This document shows positions 1 to 14,865 of a stretch of 64,000 nt of DNA, in pieces (position 1 is the first letter of the stretch; every line of letters starts with the position of its first letter). The translations under genes were made by a program, and so were the position numbers. This DNA is from Pipra filicauda. Its lineage: Eukaryota > Chordata > Aves > Passeriformes > Pipridae. The DNA is taken from positions 558,001-622,000 of the forward strand of contig NW_024104357.1 of the NCBI RefSeq assembly GCF_003945595.2, read 5' to 3'. The notes beneath the pieces are model-generated. The model saw only the letters and a list, made by a program, of their open reading frames with translations. It was not told the DNA's origin and searched no databases.

Positions 1-3000
1 TAGAGCAAATTCAGGCTCTGCTGCACTCTGAAAGTGCACACTGAAAAAGTGTTTCCTAGAGTGATTACATCTGAAAAGAGGCTGGCACGAGCCAGGCTCT
101 AACTGAGGAGTCAAGTGAAGGACATTTTATTAGTCAAACAGTTTCAAGTGCTGTTTTGAGTTACAAATTACACTTGCTCTTCTGAGGAATGAATTCACTG
201 TTGGTAGCATTTGTGGGCTGGAGTTAGAGGCTTAGAGTAATGTTTAAGTGATCCGTATTGTGATGTTTCACAAGGGGACAACTTAGAGTACCCTGTGGAC
301 CTCATTTGGAAAACAAAATACTCCAGAACACTGCGATAGAGACTGAAAACAGCATATGGGGTAGGGAAGAGACACAAGAAACACTCCCCTGACAGCAAGC
401 TGCTCTCAGAACCACAAGGAAAAACTGTCAGGAAATTCCAAGCTGTGGCTCACAGCCAGCAGGTAACTCACTGTCCGTTCCCCTCCAACTTCACACACAG
501 GAGCTCATGCAGCATTCACTGGTAGCACTTCCCAGCTGTGTCAGGCAAATTGAAGGTGTAGGAGTAGTAAATTAAAACATGCTGCCAGCTTTAATGCACT
601 TATTGGGCTTTTGGGTCTTATTTGACTTCATATTTATAATCTTTATTGACTTTAGGGGGAATTGGAGTAATTTCTGTTTGCATTTAAAACAGAGAAGGAC
701 TGAGGACTTGCACACCAAGTTCCCATAGGCAGAGCACAAACTTCCACACTACCCAGCTTACAGACATCATGCTGTACCACAGCAGTGCCATTACTCCAGC
801 CCTGAGCTGGTTTGGAATATCCATATTCCCCAAAATACATTCAGAGTCTGTTTTTCCAAACATGTACAAGAAGAAGCAGCTGCTAGAAGAGGAACTGTAT
901 CCTACACAGTGATTTTAATTCAAGAATAGCAAACAGGTAGGTCAGGGACAAACATAAAACTGAGGCAGCAAGCATTTAAATAATTTGGATAAAAACTTGC
1001 AGCTGAATAGGACAAGTGTCCAATTGGGAACTTAAGTCTTCATTTCCACATAATAGCAATCTGGAAAGTCTTGAAAATTAGTTGCTCATGATTATTGCTG
1101 TGCAGCACAATTGGTCTGAGCACAGGGACCAGCAGTATCAAAACTCCTTGTGGTGTGGTCCCTGGGCTGGAGGAGCACCTGCATTCTGCCTTTGCTTGTG
1201 AATTTTGGCTGCTATAAATGAGTAGAAGGTTGACAATGGTCTAAACAGCAGCTTTGGAGTTAGGTTTGTCATGTTAGAACTTAGGTTTACACATGTCTGT
1301 GTAAACACCTAAAATAGGGTCAAGGAAAGAGGTGAGGATTCATGAGAAACGTGAGCTGGCAAGTGAAGGGTGGCCTCCACCAAACTGTGGTGCTTGACAG
1401 CTCATCTGGCCCCTTATATTAACCTGGTGTGGGAATGGGGAGAGATTTTGTTAGATAACACTAAAATATAAAGGAACTGCCATAGTTTGCTCCAGACTTC
1501 CACATATTTTTACATGGTGCTTCTGAGAAATCAGTTATTCTCAGCACATATAATGTCTGTTGCTGAGCACAGAGTCCAGGCACTGGGGAAACTTATGAAA
1601 CAGCCATACAGATTAGCTCTCTGTCATAATCTACTCTTGCCTTTCCCCAGGAGGGCTTCCTCGCCCTGCTAGAAATCCCCTTATTTTCTGGCAGCCCCTT
1701 GGTAGGTGGGTTTTGCCTCACAGGGATACCCAGTCCTAGCCTCCATCACTGGCTTCTCGCCATCCAAAAAAATGGGTGGCTAGATGCCACAGGGTATTTC
1801 CCCCTGTGTCCCCAGCATGGTGTCCCAACATTGCCTAACCTCAGTTAGGACCCCGGGGACACCCCCCAGGAGCCCCAGGGCTGCAGGGGCTTGGGTCAGA
1901 CAGGTTTAGGAACAGGACTCAGGATCAACCCAGCACCTCTCATGCCCTGTAAGGCAAAGCTCAGTGCCAGCACAGCAGGGAGGTGTAGGATCATTCCTGA
2001 CAACCTTCTCTGAATGACCCAGATTGCGTCAACGGGCTCTGGAGGGAGCCTGCAGCCAGCGCTCTTCCGATGAGAGCGTAGGATTTACGACATGGGGCCC
2101 AAGAGAGACAAGGAGCACGGCAATGGGAAAGGAAAGCAGAAAGCCTCAGCACCCTTCCCACCTTCAAAGATGGTAAATGTTTCTTATTCCCCTTTCTACT
2201 TTTTCTTTTAAAGAAGCTGAAGAAATCACCCCTTCTCTGTGCTGCTTTGCATGCCAAGTGGCAGGCTGCTGGGAGATCCCAACACCAAGCACTGAACTTT
2301 CCAAGTCCAGTGCCTTCTAGGCTACTATCCAAAATGCCAGCGGCAGCCCAGTGTACTGGAACCTTGCATGCATCCAGAATAGCCCAACATCTCTGCCCTT
2401 AATATTTAAGGATCATTTTCTAGATCAGTGTACCCATACCAGATGCTGGATGTCGTGCCAGCAGAGGGGCAGAGGTAGCAAAGGAGTCTCCTGGCTTTTG
2501 CATGCTTGTTCAAGGCTGCCAACACAGCAGTACTGATGCTTGCTACATCCCTGTAGGTGAAGGGCAGGCAGAGGCAGCAAAACCCAATCAGCAAAGGGGT
2601 CTGCACAAACTTCCTGAAACGATGCATGGAGGGACATGCCAGAAGTCCCCTGTTCCAAAGTCTCCCTTTGGAACACTGCAGCTCTGCAGTGCCTCTTGGG
2701 CTGAGCAATGCCTTTTGGGCCATATAATCTAGTTTAAATGCAACAAGCGTCATCCCCTATGCAGGTGCAAGCCACAAGCACCATTATTCTGGACATACAA
2801 GCCACTTAAGGCAGCACCGCTACTCTTAATGGAAGAGGCATCACAGCAGTAGCTACACCATGGGCCATTAATTTACTGCCAGGCAGACTGATCCTAGACT
2901 TTAACATGCATTTAACTAGAGGTCTGGAGCAGAGAGACTGCAGTGCAACTGTAGAAGTGCACTTTTACAGGAGTAGTTTTAGTGCTAGTTGAACCGAGTG

Positions 3001-6000
3001 GCAAAGCCCCTGTGGCTCCCATGTGGCCAGGGACTCACTTCTGTGCGCTCAGGAAGACACCGTTGGGTGGAATATTTGTTTGTTAACAAAGGTATGTGGC
3101 AGTGCAATTTCAGTAGGTGTTTCACCAGAAATAGAGCAAGGTGTAAAGTAGGGAGTTGGGCAGAAAATTATTTAGGTGTCATTTATGTAAAGCTTCTCCA
3201 GTACAGAACTAAAAATCTGCACTTCTGATGCAACCCCACAGATTCTTGTAACCCTTGTGCTTCAGGCACACATTGATAATCTTTGCTGGGCTGGGTTCAG
3301 ATGAAGCTGGCTTTACTTAGCACAGCACAGGCACATACCTGCCACTTACTGCTCAAACATCACTTCCAAGCTGCATTGTTGGGGTGTGCAGGAGGAATAA
3401 CAGGCCAAATTTCTGTAGCGTCAATCAGTTTAATTCCAATTTGCTCAGCAGAGCCTTGCCCATTTCTAAAGCAGGTCAGTTGCACCTCTCAGTTGGTAAG
3501 CTGGTCTTGCTAGTTGCTGTGTCCAGCAGTAGTTATATTCTTCCTAATATCAGTGGAGATATAAAATTGCCTTTAATTGGATTTTTGAAAGATCTCAGTT
3601 TATCAGCAATTCTCTTCTGTACTGGGTTTATTTGAATTGAGCGACAGAACACCATCTTAGAGATGTGACAAGGTTGAAAAACTGTCCATTTTTTATTCTG
3701 CTTTAATTCTTAACTCTATTGCTGATGTGTAAAGGCTGTTGGGGAGATGAAACATGTCTCCTGTGAGGGAAGAACGAGTGAAAAATGGCTGAAGCCCATC
3801 TACGTAACACCCACATGCTTACGGTTGGATTTATTCCACTTAGAACAGAAGTCTGATCCCTGCTAATAATACAGTTAATTATCTCTGCATGAAGCTGTGT
3901 GGTTTTGAGGAGCACTGGAAGTTTCAGAGGTGGGGGATCATGATGGGAAGCACCCCAGCACTGCCAGCAGACCTGGAAGGTCTCAGCACTGTCCCTGCCT
4001 CCCAGGCACTAGCAGGTCAGCATTAGGAAACAAAGGTTGCTTCTGGGATTTTCTGTCAGCACAAGGTCTTGGTGTGGAAGGAAAAGAGATTTTCCCCCTC
4101 AGCCCTCTCACTTTCCACTAAGCACATGTTCATCCTTCTGTGTCCCCCAGCTCTGTCATCCTTGTTAGATTTCCCACCCAGGCCTTTCCCAGCTACCTCC
4201 CCAGCTGTCCTCAAGCTAAAGTACTACACCTGACTGCAAATTGCCTTATTCCTACAATTTCTTCACATCCCTCTGCCCTGATCTCATGCTCCCTGCCCCT
4301 CTGCATTGCCCCCACACCAGCTCCAGAGCTGTCACAACATGCTCATCTGAGGGATGGTGTGCTTCTAGCACCTTGAAAGAACCCTCCAGCCAAGTTATTA
4401 AAACCATTTAATATCACTTCTGAGTGGTAGAGACCTTGCACTACTTAAAATAATTGCATTTCTTGCTAGTTAGAGATAAAACAGACCCTTTTTAATCATT
4501 TTTTAATCATTAAGATAAGGCCTGATGTGCATTATGAGATTATTAACAGCCCCATAAGTGCAATAACAGATACCAAACCAAAAGCTAAGTCGTAAGTGTT
4601 CTCAGATGCCTGTAGATTAATCATTTTATATCTCCATAGGATCATTCACCAAGGCTTTCCATCATTGTACAGTCTTAAAGTCACAGGACAGCCCTGTTCC
4701 AAATTACAGCTCTGCCTTGCCTGTAGGAGGTAGAAGCAGGGAAGGATGGCACTTGTTTGCCTCCAAATAGAAGTTAATGAAAAACCTGAGACAGAACATG
4801 GAAATTTTGATTCCTTATTTTCTGTTTCACTCAGTGAAAAAACAGTGCCTTGGTCTGTCAGTCCTTAACCATGATTATAAAATTCATGCTGCTTTTCAAG
4901 TGGTTTTTTTTTTTTCTTCAGTTCTTCAAAGTGTACATCCACTCCTGATCTCATGGGCTCAAACTGTACTGTTGATATTTTTGGAATTGATTGCAGACTC
5001 CTGATCCACAAAAACAAGCACCACCACCAGCAAAACAAGAGCACAGGTGCTGCTGAAACGGCAGTCACTGCTCAGAATCTGAACTGGCTCTTACACAGCC
5101 TGAGACAGAAACCTGCTGCTCCTCCATGCACCACAGGGGCCAATTTCCCTCTATTTGGGGATTAAAGTGATGACCACATAGCAGTTGTCTGACCTGTCTG
5201 AATCCCTATCAAGTGCTGTAAGTGCTCAAGAAGCAGCACAGCTTTGCCTTAATTGCATAAGCACACAGCTTTTTCAAACTCCACTCAGGCCCACACTCCA
5301 GGATTTAAAGTAGTCTTTAGGGCAGTCACAGCCTCAGATGCATTAGTCTCCTTTGCATACACATAAGGTGCTTGAAAGCTTCAGCTCCCGTCCTTGCTCC
5401 TGCAATACAAATCACGACTGCTTCATTTTATGCTGGTGAATCAAAAAGACCGGCAAATTACTAATGTCAGAGTGGTCAGAGAAAGCAAGACAAAAAGTTT
5501 GAGCTGAAAGGCTTGCCCAGAATTCACTGTAAAGGATCAGGTGTATTGAATTCTTCTCCTTTGTACCTTTATAACCACACTCAACACAGAAGCAGCAAAT
5601 TTCCTAAGGGCACCAGTAAGCCACAGCTGGTGTGGAGCATTGCTCCCAGCCCAGTATCTGCAGGAGGGACCATCATGTCACACACACAGGCACCCAGTCC
5701 AGACTGGCTGTTTTTGTTTGCACCTGATGCAAGTACCCAGCCACGGTCATAAGTCAGTCAAAGCGGCTACAGCTTCCACAAGTAAACTCATTATGTGAGA
5801 CAAATGGGTCACTTTTTTCCACCATGGTTAATGGCCATGAACCTGGAGGCTGAAATTTCAGTTCATGCCAAGGAATACAATAATCAACAATAAATTCCGT
5901 CCACAAATAAGCAGAGAAGTCCTGAGCTCTGCAATGGACCAAGGATGGAAAGACTCATTTTTTTCCTCAAATGTTTGTGATCACTCCAACACCACCAAAA

Positions 6001-9000
6001 TTGGCTCCCTCAGAATTATATTAAATAAGTTATTGCTATAGTCTAGCCCAGAACAGCTCCAGTGATATGTCATTAGATCTACTGTCTGGCACTACAGACA
6101 GCTGCTCCCACCCAAAAACACCCATTTGAGCTCAAACACTTGTGCAACTGAAAGCAGTGGCTTCGGAGTTGAAGCATCAAGCCAAGACCAAGGAGGTACT
6201 CAGGTTGGGCAGTTAGCACCCTTAAAGACCCTCTAGACAGTCCTGCATATGCTGTGAAGACATATGTTTATTTAGGAGAGGTAGTTCACACAGAAAAGAG
6301 AAAGCAAGTCCCTCATCCCTGATCATAAGCATTATGAACTGGAGCTCCCTGTTGTGGGACCAAGGCCAAAATACTGCTTCTCCAAGAACCTGGCCAAAAT
6401 CCAGCCTTCAAAAGCATTGTCAATGGTATGTTGGTAGGTGTCCCAAGGAAGAAGATATTGCAGAAATATGGGCTATCATTCACTATTGCTTCAATTTTAT
6501 AGAACAAGTGTCAGCATAACACAGCCAAGTCCTCATGCTTCTGATGCCAGCAGGAGCTCACAGCCCTGGAATAGCAGGCCAGACACCCTCATGCTGGGTG
6601 GGGATAGGGCCACCACAGAAAAGCCCTGCCAGAGCTCAAATCTGTCATTTTACATCTTCTCCAAAATTACTTTTTCTTCCTTTAGCTGAAACACACGACT
6701 ACTCTTTTCCCAAGGAGATAACTTGGTGCCCACATGTCTTCTCTTGACTGCATCCTCATGTTTTCCCCCCCAAGCTGCATCCCCATCAGGGGTGTCCACA
6801 GGAGCACTCAGGCTCAGTCTTATGCTACAAACCCACTCTCCCATCTGGTACAGGCAGCATCAATCAGCATCCATCAGGCAAGATTTTATTACCAACAGTG
6901 GAATTTTCCAAATATTGACTCATTTCAGCCCAAATAATCTCATTCTGTTATTATTGCCTACAAAGCTGGCTCCACTTCACCTTCTACAATACTTCAAAAG
7001 TGCTTTAGCTGCATCAAAGATAACTCACATGTAATAGCAGCAGAACCAGGTCAGGTTTAGTGCAGTCCATCAGCTAAACTAAAACTCCAAGACCCACATC
7101 TGCTCCTGTCAGACAACGATAGGCATAAATCAATACACTCCTTTCTTCACACTTCTTCCATGGCCACATGCCTACAGCAGGGAGGAAAGTAATACATTCA
7201 GGCTTTCTGAACTTTGATGTAGATTACAGTGAACATAAAAAGTGGTATCTTGATGCAGTACAACATACACACTTTACTCCAAAAGCCTGCAATACAAGGA
7301 GCAAAGACACTTCAAGAAACAATGCACACGCAAATAGGAAATACTTAGGACTACTGGACACGATACCTTGAATGCACAAAGGGCACTTTTCCACTTGCTT
7401 ATAACCCTTCTTCATTTCAAACAGCTCACAGTTCTTTGGTCCAACACCTCTGAAAAAAGACCCCTGAGATACTTTTCTTCAAACTATCTCAGCAAGAAAC
7501 AACACAGAACAATCCTCAAGAAACCATCCCTCCCCCCTCCTGGGTGAGCTATTTATCTGCTCTTAATCTAGCCTTGATCATGAGCAGCTGGAACCCATAA
7601 ACACCCAGCTCATCCTGGGCTGATTGCTCTGAATTGCCATGGTTTCTTTAACTTCAACAAATCCCTAATGACAATCAGTATCAGCTGAGGATCCAGAAGC
7701 TGCTTCTGTTATTTGTTTATGAGCCCAAGCAGTGTTTGGAGATAATAGATTTAAAAAATTAATGTTATTTTTCCTTATTAAGCCTGAAGTCGGGGCAGTA
7801 ACTAAAAGTTAACTTGCTTGTAAGTGAAAGGATTTGCTTTGTGATACATGATTCTACCTCTGAAATTCAGGTATGAGGTTTAGCACTGGCTTACTTAGAA
7901 CAACTTCAAGGAATAGCAAGCAGGAGGTAGAAGATGTTTTGGATGTTTTTTCGTGTGGCTTATGTTGCTAAGGAAACTGCCTCAGTTATGGCTCTGTGTT
8001 CACCACAGCTGGGTCACCTGGGCTTTGCTTCTCAGGGTAAGGGGTGAGTCATGGCTGGAGAGTAAATTGCACAGACTTGCTAAGGAATGCTTCTATCACA
8101 TACTTCCACTCACATGTGAAAAGATAGACTATTATTAGTAGTTAATAATAAAAAACACTATCAAATCTATTTAATACTTTTACTAGTAGTAGCAGGCTCT
8201 ATATTACTAACCCTTCTAATAGACACAGGAAAAATAAAACCACTGGTTTTTTTTTCCCACACACTTTTACAGGTCCTGGCAATAGTTAGGATATGGTGTC
8301 AGGATACATCGTGCCAAAAATGTCTTGGTGACACAACACTTTAAATAACACTGCTTTCTAGTTCCCCTCACAAGATGCAACCAAAACCTGAGTTACTCAA
8401 CATTGAGACATTTCTGAAACTTTTACCAGAAGCAGATTTTTTGTGTGTGACGCACTAGTGGCAACAGTAGGTTTCAATTTGCTGTCACGGTGATTGAAAA
8501 AGAAGAAAGGGTGGGTTTTAACCTTTACCAAACCAGTTAGGTGTGCTGACGTACAGGAATGTGTTGGTACATGAATGTGATACCCATATGACAGTTACAT
8601 ACACTCTCTACTTATAAATCATGTGATCCATCTACACCCTCGTGAACCTGGTTTCTGAGAAGCCGCCAAAGAAATACTTCCTCTTCCTTTATGTTTGTTT
8701 CAGGTTTTTCACATCTTGATTTTGTTTCTGCAAATAGTGATGAGTTTGACATAGGGCCACTTGTTTTTAGGCTATAATGAAGTCTGGATATTACAGACAT
8801 CCATTACAAGGCATTACTTAATGCTAACAGATATTGTACATTTGCCCTTAAGGCTCCATCTGGATAATCATCCAAATGTTTAGTTGAGCTTTCAGAGCCT
8901 CATAGGTCTTCAGCATGGCCTGAAGCTGTTATAAGTGATCGTGGGATGGTATGGGGATCAGGAGTCTGAATTGGGGCTGATTCTGCTCCTTCTTGAAGTT

Positions 9001-10410
9001 CTGGTCAAACCTATAAGCCAAACAGTGGCAGCTGGTATTTCTTATCTCAGTGTTTTTCTTGGGCAGCATCATGGGTTTAACCCTTAGTTTGGGCAATGTC
9101 TGTTCAGTGTTGCCCTGGAATAGATTTGGAATGAATCGCAGGGAGCAAGGTAGCATTTCTGATGAAACAAATTGTACATCAAGCTGTACTGAACAGCAGA
9201 AATTAGAATTCAGTGACTTGTGAGAATTTAGTGACTGTGTGCCTTCCTGTAACGTAGATTTCATCCACACTTCCAGACTTTTAGATTTTCCATCTGACAC
9301 TACAAGAAGAAACTAAGTGTTAAGGCTTAAGCAATGGGGGTCACTCCTCATGTGTTATCACACAGCACTAGGAAAGCTGGAGGTGCCACATGCCTCTTTC
9401 CTCTCCTGTTCTCTTGGCCAGGGGCTTATTTCCTTTTCACAGGCTATAGGAGCTCGACTGCCTATTTCTCCATTTTGCTGTCAGACAGTTTTGTAAGTGT
9501 CAGAAAAAGAAAATCCAAGGTACCTCTGGCAGTCACCCAAATAGAGGTAGCTGCTGGTTGGCACCTGCTGTAGCCCCCAGCCAGGGACCTGGAACATGAG
9601 CATTTTCAGTGCTAGGACCTCTGGCTTCAGCCTCCTGTTGGGACATTTTGTCAACCTTCATGAGAAAGCCAGGCAGGTTTTATTTTGTGAATGCAGAACA
9701 CCGTGAAAACATGGTGAGGGCTGAGTTCCTGCTGTGGAGCCTGAAAGCAGTCAGGGTTTTTAGGGGTTTAGGCTGCCTGGTCCTGTTTTGTTTGATTCCT
9801 CATCTCTCTACTGTGGTAAGCAATGCAGGCTGATCACTGCATGATGCCTTTCCTGAAGCATACAGCTGCTTTCTTTTAAACCCTTCTTATTACGGAATTT
9901 TGCAAGTGCCAAGATAAACATTTAACCCTTGAGGGCTCATGTTCAGCACAGTCAGACCATCTGCAGGAGCATCACTGCTCATGCCAGAGCACCCAGCCCA
10001 GCAGGGCAGCTCGGACAGCTCACTCTGAGTGACTTTAAACAGTGGTTTTGGGGACCACACTTGCACGAGCCCTTTGATGTGTGTCTGACTGTCTCCTCCA
10101 GGCAGGCTGCCTTGCAGCAAGTCCTCATCATTCATTTTAAAGGAGACATGTCAGGACCTGCATTACAGTTGGGCTTTTAGCACCCTCTGAGCCCCCAGGC
10201 TGGACAATCTCGCAGTATCTTCTTCCCACCTCTGCTCACCACCCTGCTCTGCAGCAGCCACCAGACAGGGAGGATGCTGGGATGTTATTTAACTGGGGAT
10301 CTCAACAAATGCAGTGGGTGTCTTAAGGTCAAAGGTCCTCCACACCCCTACAGAGGCTCTGCCAAGGATGCGGTGAATTTATCAATGAAAATTTTTAATA
10401 TTTTGGAGAT
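1..10410. other. Noncoding sequence, 5' intron or upstream flank of KCNMB2
   Basis: No gene is recognisable here on either strand. Open frames are all 60-123 codons, lack family resemblance and are scattered over both strands, as expected by chance. A T12 run lies near 4904-4916. The sequence is neither strongly AT-rich nor CpG-rich and shows no intact repeat. It most likely belongs to a long 5' intron of KCNMB2, because the first coding exon downstream is preceded by a splice acceptor. Confidence 0.6.
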
Positions 10411-10530
10411 TTCATAGGGTCACTTCAGTTGAAAAAGACCTCCAAGATTGAGTCCAACCATTAATCCAGCACTGCCAAGTCCACCACTTAATCTCCCTAA
10501 AATATTTACCATGTTCCCTACTGTCTTTTT
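10411..10530 (-). mobile_element. CR1 LINE 3'-end fragment, reverse orientation
   Basis: Starting at TCATAGGGTCACTTCAGTTG, the stretch continues with AAAAAGACCTCCAAGATT, GAGTCCAACC, CAGCACTGCCAAGTCCACCA and a degraded ACCATGTTCCCTA. This is the reverse complement of the CR1 3' end and shares the CAGCACTGCCAAGTCCACCACT block with the longer copy at 14.87 kb. Only the last ~120 bases survive and they are diverged, so it is an old, dead copy. Confidence 0.75.
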
Positions 10531-13500
10531 TTGAAAATGTGCTTTGACAAACACCATACCTCATTTACCTTTGATTTTATAGTCCTTGCCAAGGACTTTG
10601 CCCATATGCTATGTTAGGTGCTTCCGTTTGCTCATATAAGCTGCCATTTCCCCAAATGTCAAAACATTACTAGACCTCTATGTAAAAGTCTCTCAAAAGC
10701 AGGAGAATGAGTTTTAATACTGCTTCTCACTAGTTTAATGGGAGGTTTGCTTGTTTTTGACACTAAAATCATTGCTGTTACAATTTGTCAGCCACACAAA
10801 GATAACAACCTTCCTATGGCTTGGATAGCAAACTTCACTGTAAACCTTTGAGAAGTGAGTCGTAGTACCCTCTCTTAAGTTTGGGGTATTTGGCCTCAGG
10901 ATTCCAAATTATGTTCCAAATTCTCTGGTAGTCCAAAGTCTGGGAGGTGAGATCAGTTAATACCCAAAGGTACCTCTGCTCCTGAGGCTGCGATAACCCA
11001 GCATTACCTCTAAGCGGGATGTGATTCCATCTGGTGAACCTTAGCTCAGACAACTAATAAATTTATCTGTTGCTGCCAGCTGTGAAACAGCAGGATGCTT
11101 GAGATGAGTATTCACCCTGGTGGGCCAGGATGTTGTTCTTTGTTTCTGGATCTAGATGAAATTTCATCAGCCTTTTGGGAAGGAAAAGGGTGCAAGGGTT
11201 AATAGCACAACAGTTCCACAAGCTACTAGGTGACCGTTCTGTCTGACATGATAGGATGCTTGTGGGAACGCTGCTTTTATGGGATTTTCATTATTTTCTT
11301 TGACCTATCTGCAAGAGAAGGACTAATCTGATGTGTTGTCAGCCCTATAGTCTCAGATGTGGAAAGGGTTTATTTTAGACCCATGCAACAACTAGAATAA
11401 AATAGCTTTGAGTGTGAAGATTCAAAGTCAATTCCTCAAAGCCCCTTCCAAAACTTAACCCAAGAGCTCAAGCGAACATTTGACTTAACATCCAGTGATT
11501 ACTAATTATTTATAAAAAAAGATGGCTGATTTCTGAACTGTGACTTACTGAAGATTTAACAGCTTGGCATTTGAGCATCAGTGACTTTGTTTCAGTGAAT
11601 TTTCCAATCCACTCCCTTAGCTAGACCTTACGTCCCAACACAGAGCTCCAGGGCTGTGAAGAGTCAACAGGCAGCATATGGTGACTTTGGAAAAAGGCAG
11701 CAAAGCATTCATGTATTGTTTGGCCACTGATTGCAGCTGTATGTGGCTCAGAGGGGAAACCTGCCAGAGCAAGCCCCTCTGCACATCACGTTATTAATAC
11801 CTGCATCATGTAGCAGGTCATGGGTTGTGTCCAGGACGACCAGAAAACTGAACCCAAAACCAACCTGAACTCATATGCAAGCTTTGTGCCTCCATACTCT
11901 ATAATGTACTACTCACTCTAAAGATAATTCTATTTGTTTCCATACTACCTTAAAAAAACCTTCGCCTAACTATGACCTCAATCCTTCTGCTCCAGTCAGG
12001 GCTGAGAGAAGATTGTTCTTTAGGACTCCAGCACTTGTTAATTCTCTTAAAGAGATTACTCAAATCTTCTAAACAAATATCAGAATAGATTCTGGATTAA
12101 GCATGGGTGCTAAAATGACCTTGCTGATAAAATCAGCATCATCAAACCTCACAAACTGAAGCAGGAAGCCCTGGATGTAATTTTGACTTGCAGCTACTAT
12201 CATGGTAAGTTATCGGACTGCTCTGCATCTCTCTTCCCCTATCTCTAATACTCTTGCAATGTTCCTTGAGAACCAATACAGGAAGTGTCAGATCCTCCAG
12301 ATTTTGTGGGAAAAACAATATATTGAGAGAGTCACTGGGGCACAACCCACTGTTTTCTTTTAGTAATGTTTATTGCTTTTTCCGTTCGCATATTTGAGTT
12401 GTCTGGTTCATTTCAGTGTCAGGACGAGGCTGGTTTGCACAGCATCCCAACTCCTACGTTAATCCAAGTGCCATTGATCAGAGCTTGGTGCATTTGGTGG
12501 GGTGCTCCAGTACAGGTGCTTGTTGGTGCACCCCGGGGTCCACCAGGGACCATCTCCTTTGCCTGCCACCTTTGGGTGATTCCCGCCCCCATGCAGCAAA
12601 TACCCGGAGCTATTTATGTCCTGTGTCTGTCAGTGCAGTTTCCTTTGTGTCTCCCTCGGGTTTCAGAAATAATTAACCCTGCAAAGACAGTTGTGGATTT
12701 TGGCAGTGTAACAGACAAGTTCTTAAGAACTGGGACTGGGGCGGTGAAATTTGTGTTAAGTATTTTTGTCACTGTGTTGTGGCTGGGAACAAATCCCAGA
12801 AATTTTCCAGAAATCTGTGAATAGCATTTCACAAAAGAGAGGACATTAAGTAAAAATTCCATCAGTTTTAATCTACGTCTCTTCTGTTGTTGTTTGTTTA
12901 CGGTTATTCTATGACCCCATCAGATTTCCTTGCAAAATCTCTAATGTCTGTAATGGGAATTTAAAATCCAATAAGAATTTACAGGCTACTTGGGAAAAAA
13001 AAAAAATTCCTTGGAGAGCAAAGTCCATCACGACTGAAGGCCTTAGGTTTACTTTCAAATCTCTTTACCCAATTTTCAGTTTAATTTACTCATTTGCTAA
13101 TCCTAATTTTCCACTACTGTGCTTACAATATCTAACTAAATATCACTCATGTGGAAACACATTAAAATTCTACAGCTGGAGAATTCTAGGCTGGAACTTA
13201 TGGCCTCCAAATGCTTGTCATTTTGCTTCTCAACTGTCAACATGTAGTGGTGGGTCTGCCTTTCTCTCCTCGAAACTGTGTTAGCTGCATTCACTGTTCC
13301 CTTTCTGAGCACTCCACTGCTCCATTTCACTGGCACTACTGTCCGTTATGGCAAAAGTATCCCATCACATTAAACTTCACTGATGCAGAAGTATAACCTT
13401 TTCCAAAAGATTTCTTCATATGCTATTATATAGGTTTCCTTTGTTCTTAAGTAATTTATTTTATTTTTATATAGAATGTTGGCACTGTGATGTGTTGCAC

Positions 13501-14865
13501 CTGGAAATAACAAACTATTGTATTGTGTCAAAATATTGGGAATAGCACGATCTGTGCACAGCAATCAGAACTGAGGAACTGAGAAACACCCTTGACTTCT
13601 GACAAAAAGGAAGAACAGTCTGATTTTGTTCCAGTACAGAGAGCTGCCATTTGAACAGGCAGATCTGAAGGCTGCATTGCCATCACATAGCCCCTGGTTC
13701 CCCCATCCCAGATGAATCAGGGATGGGACTCGCTTCTGCACAAGAACACATACAGATGGGGCAGAGTGGATCTGCCCCTCTCTGATCCCAGCTGGGCTCC
13801 CAGGGATAAAAGAGTCTGTAAGGACCCCAAGCTGAGGCTGAAAGTGCATCTCCGGATGAGGCAGCTGAGAGTCGCTTTGTACTCGGTAGTGCTGGCTCCC
13901 TTCCCTCCACAGCTGCCTCCTTCACTCCCTTCAGGGGGTTAGATTTCTGTGAGCTAATTTAAGGAGAAAAGCCTTTTTAATCCGGTATCTTACAGACTCA
14001 GAGTATGTATATTTTTATATTTTGAATAAAATATGAATATTAAGCTCTTTAGGCAGGGACTTTGTCTTCCAAGATCTCTTCAAAGCCCTTAACATGCTGC
14101 TGGTATTACAGGTGTAAATAGTACAAATAATATAATACAGTTTGGATCCCATAGATCTGTTTCATTGGGAATGGGCTCACAAAGTGTATCTTTATGTTGG
14201 ACAGAAAAGGCTCAGGTATGAACAAGGCTTCCCCAGAAGTTAGTGCTGAGCCTTGACCTGGAAGAGCTCGGGGTCAAGAACATGTTTCGATTTAGGGTTC
14301 CTCATACTCCATGAGGCTCTTCTTGCTTTGGTTCCACCAGTAAAAATGGGACAACCTGCCCAAGGAACAAAAATCCAGCTTTAGCATGCAGAGCACTCAT
14401 ATGAGAAGTGGACGAGAGCTGTTTAGCCCTGCCAGATAACAGCATGTAGTAGTTCAAGGCAGAAAGGGAGAATGAATTCCCAAAGCAGCTGAAGGCAAAG
14501 AGGGAAAAAGGGCTTAAGAAAGAAAACCCCTTGTAGAAAAGAATATATTATTAACTGAAAAAGTAATTTAACAGAATAGTAATGTTCTCATACCACTGAG
14601 CCCATCTAATACCAACTCTGCAAATTTAATAAGATCGCTGCAAAGGCAGAGAACTTCAATCTGAAGTGCACTCTTTTGAGGCTGAGGCCAATGTCCATTA
14701 AATACAATAGAAATACTTCATCAGCTTCAACACAAGCCAGATCAGGCATCCGTTGGATTTGGATTATCAGTGGCTGTTATTGTCTCTACAGAATATTCCA
14801 CTCGAACTCACCATGACGATTGAAGTAACATCTAATTTCCACAACAATACAAGCATATTCTCAAT
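10531..14865. other. Noncoding stretch between two CR1 fragments
   Basis: No gene seen. The longest open frame, 12366-12824 on the + strand (152 codons), has no recognisable domain and no splice context, and I take it as chance. There is an A13 run near 12996-13008 and an AT-rich patch around 14005-14045. Confidence 0.5.

Noticed and set aside
8140..8260. AT-rich segment considered as a nuclear mitochondrial insertion
   Set aside because: I could not match it to any mitochondrial gene, and no open frame of mitochondrial type is visible.
12366..12824. 152-codon + strand frame starting MFIAFS, superficially like the KCNMB2 start
   Set aside because: Only the MFI triplet is shared; it lacks the FIW-TSGR pattern and what follows is unrelated. 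The true first exon is at 33347.
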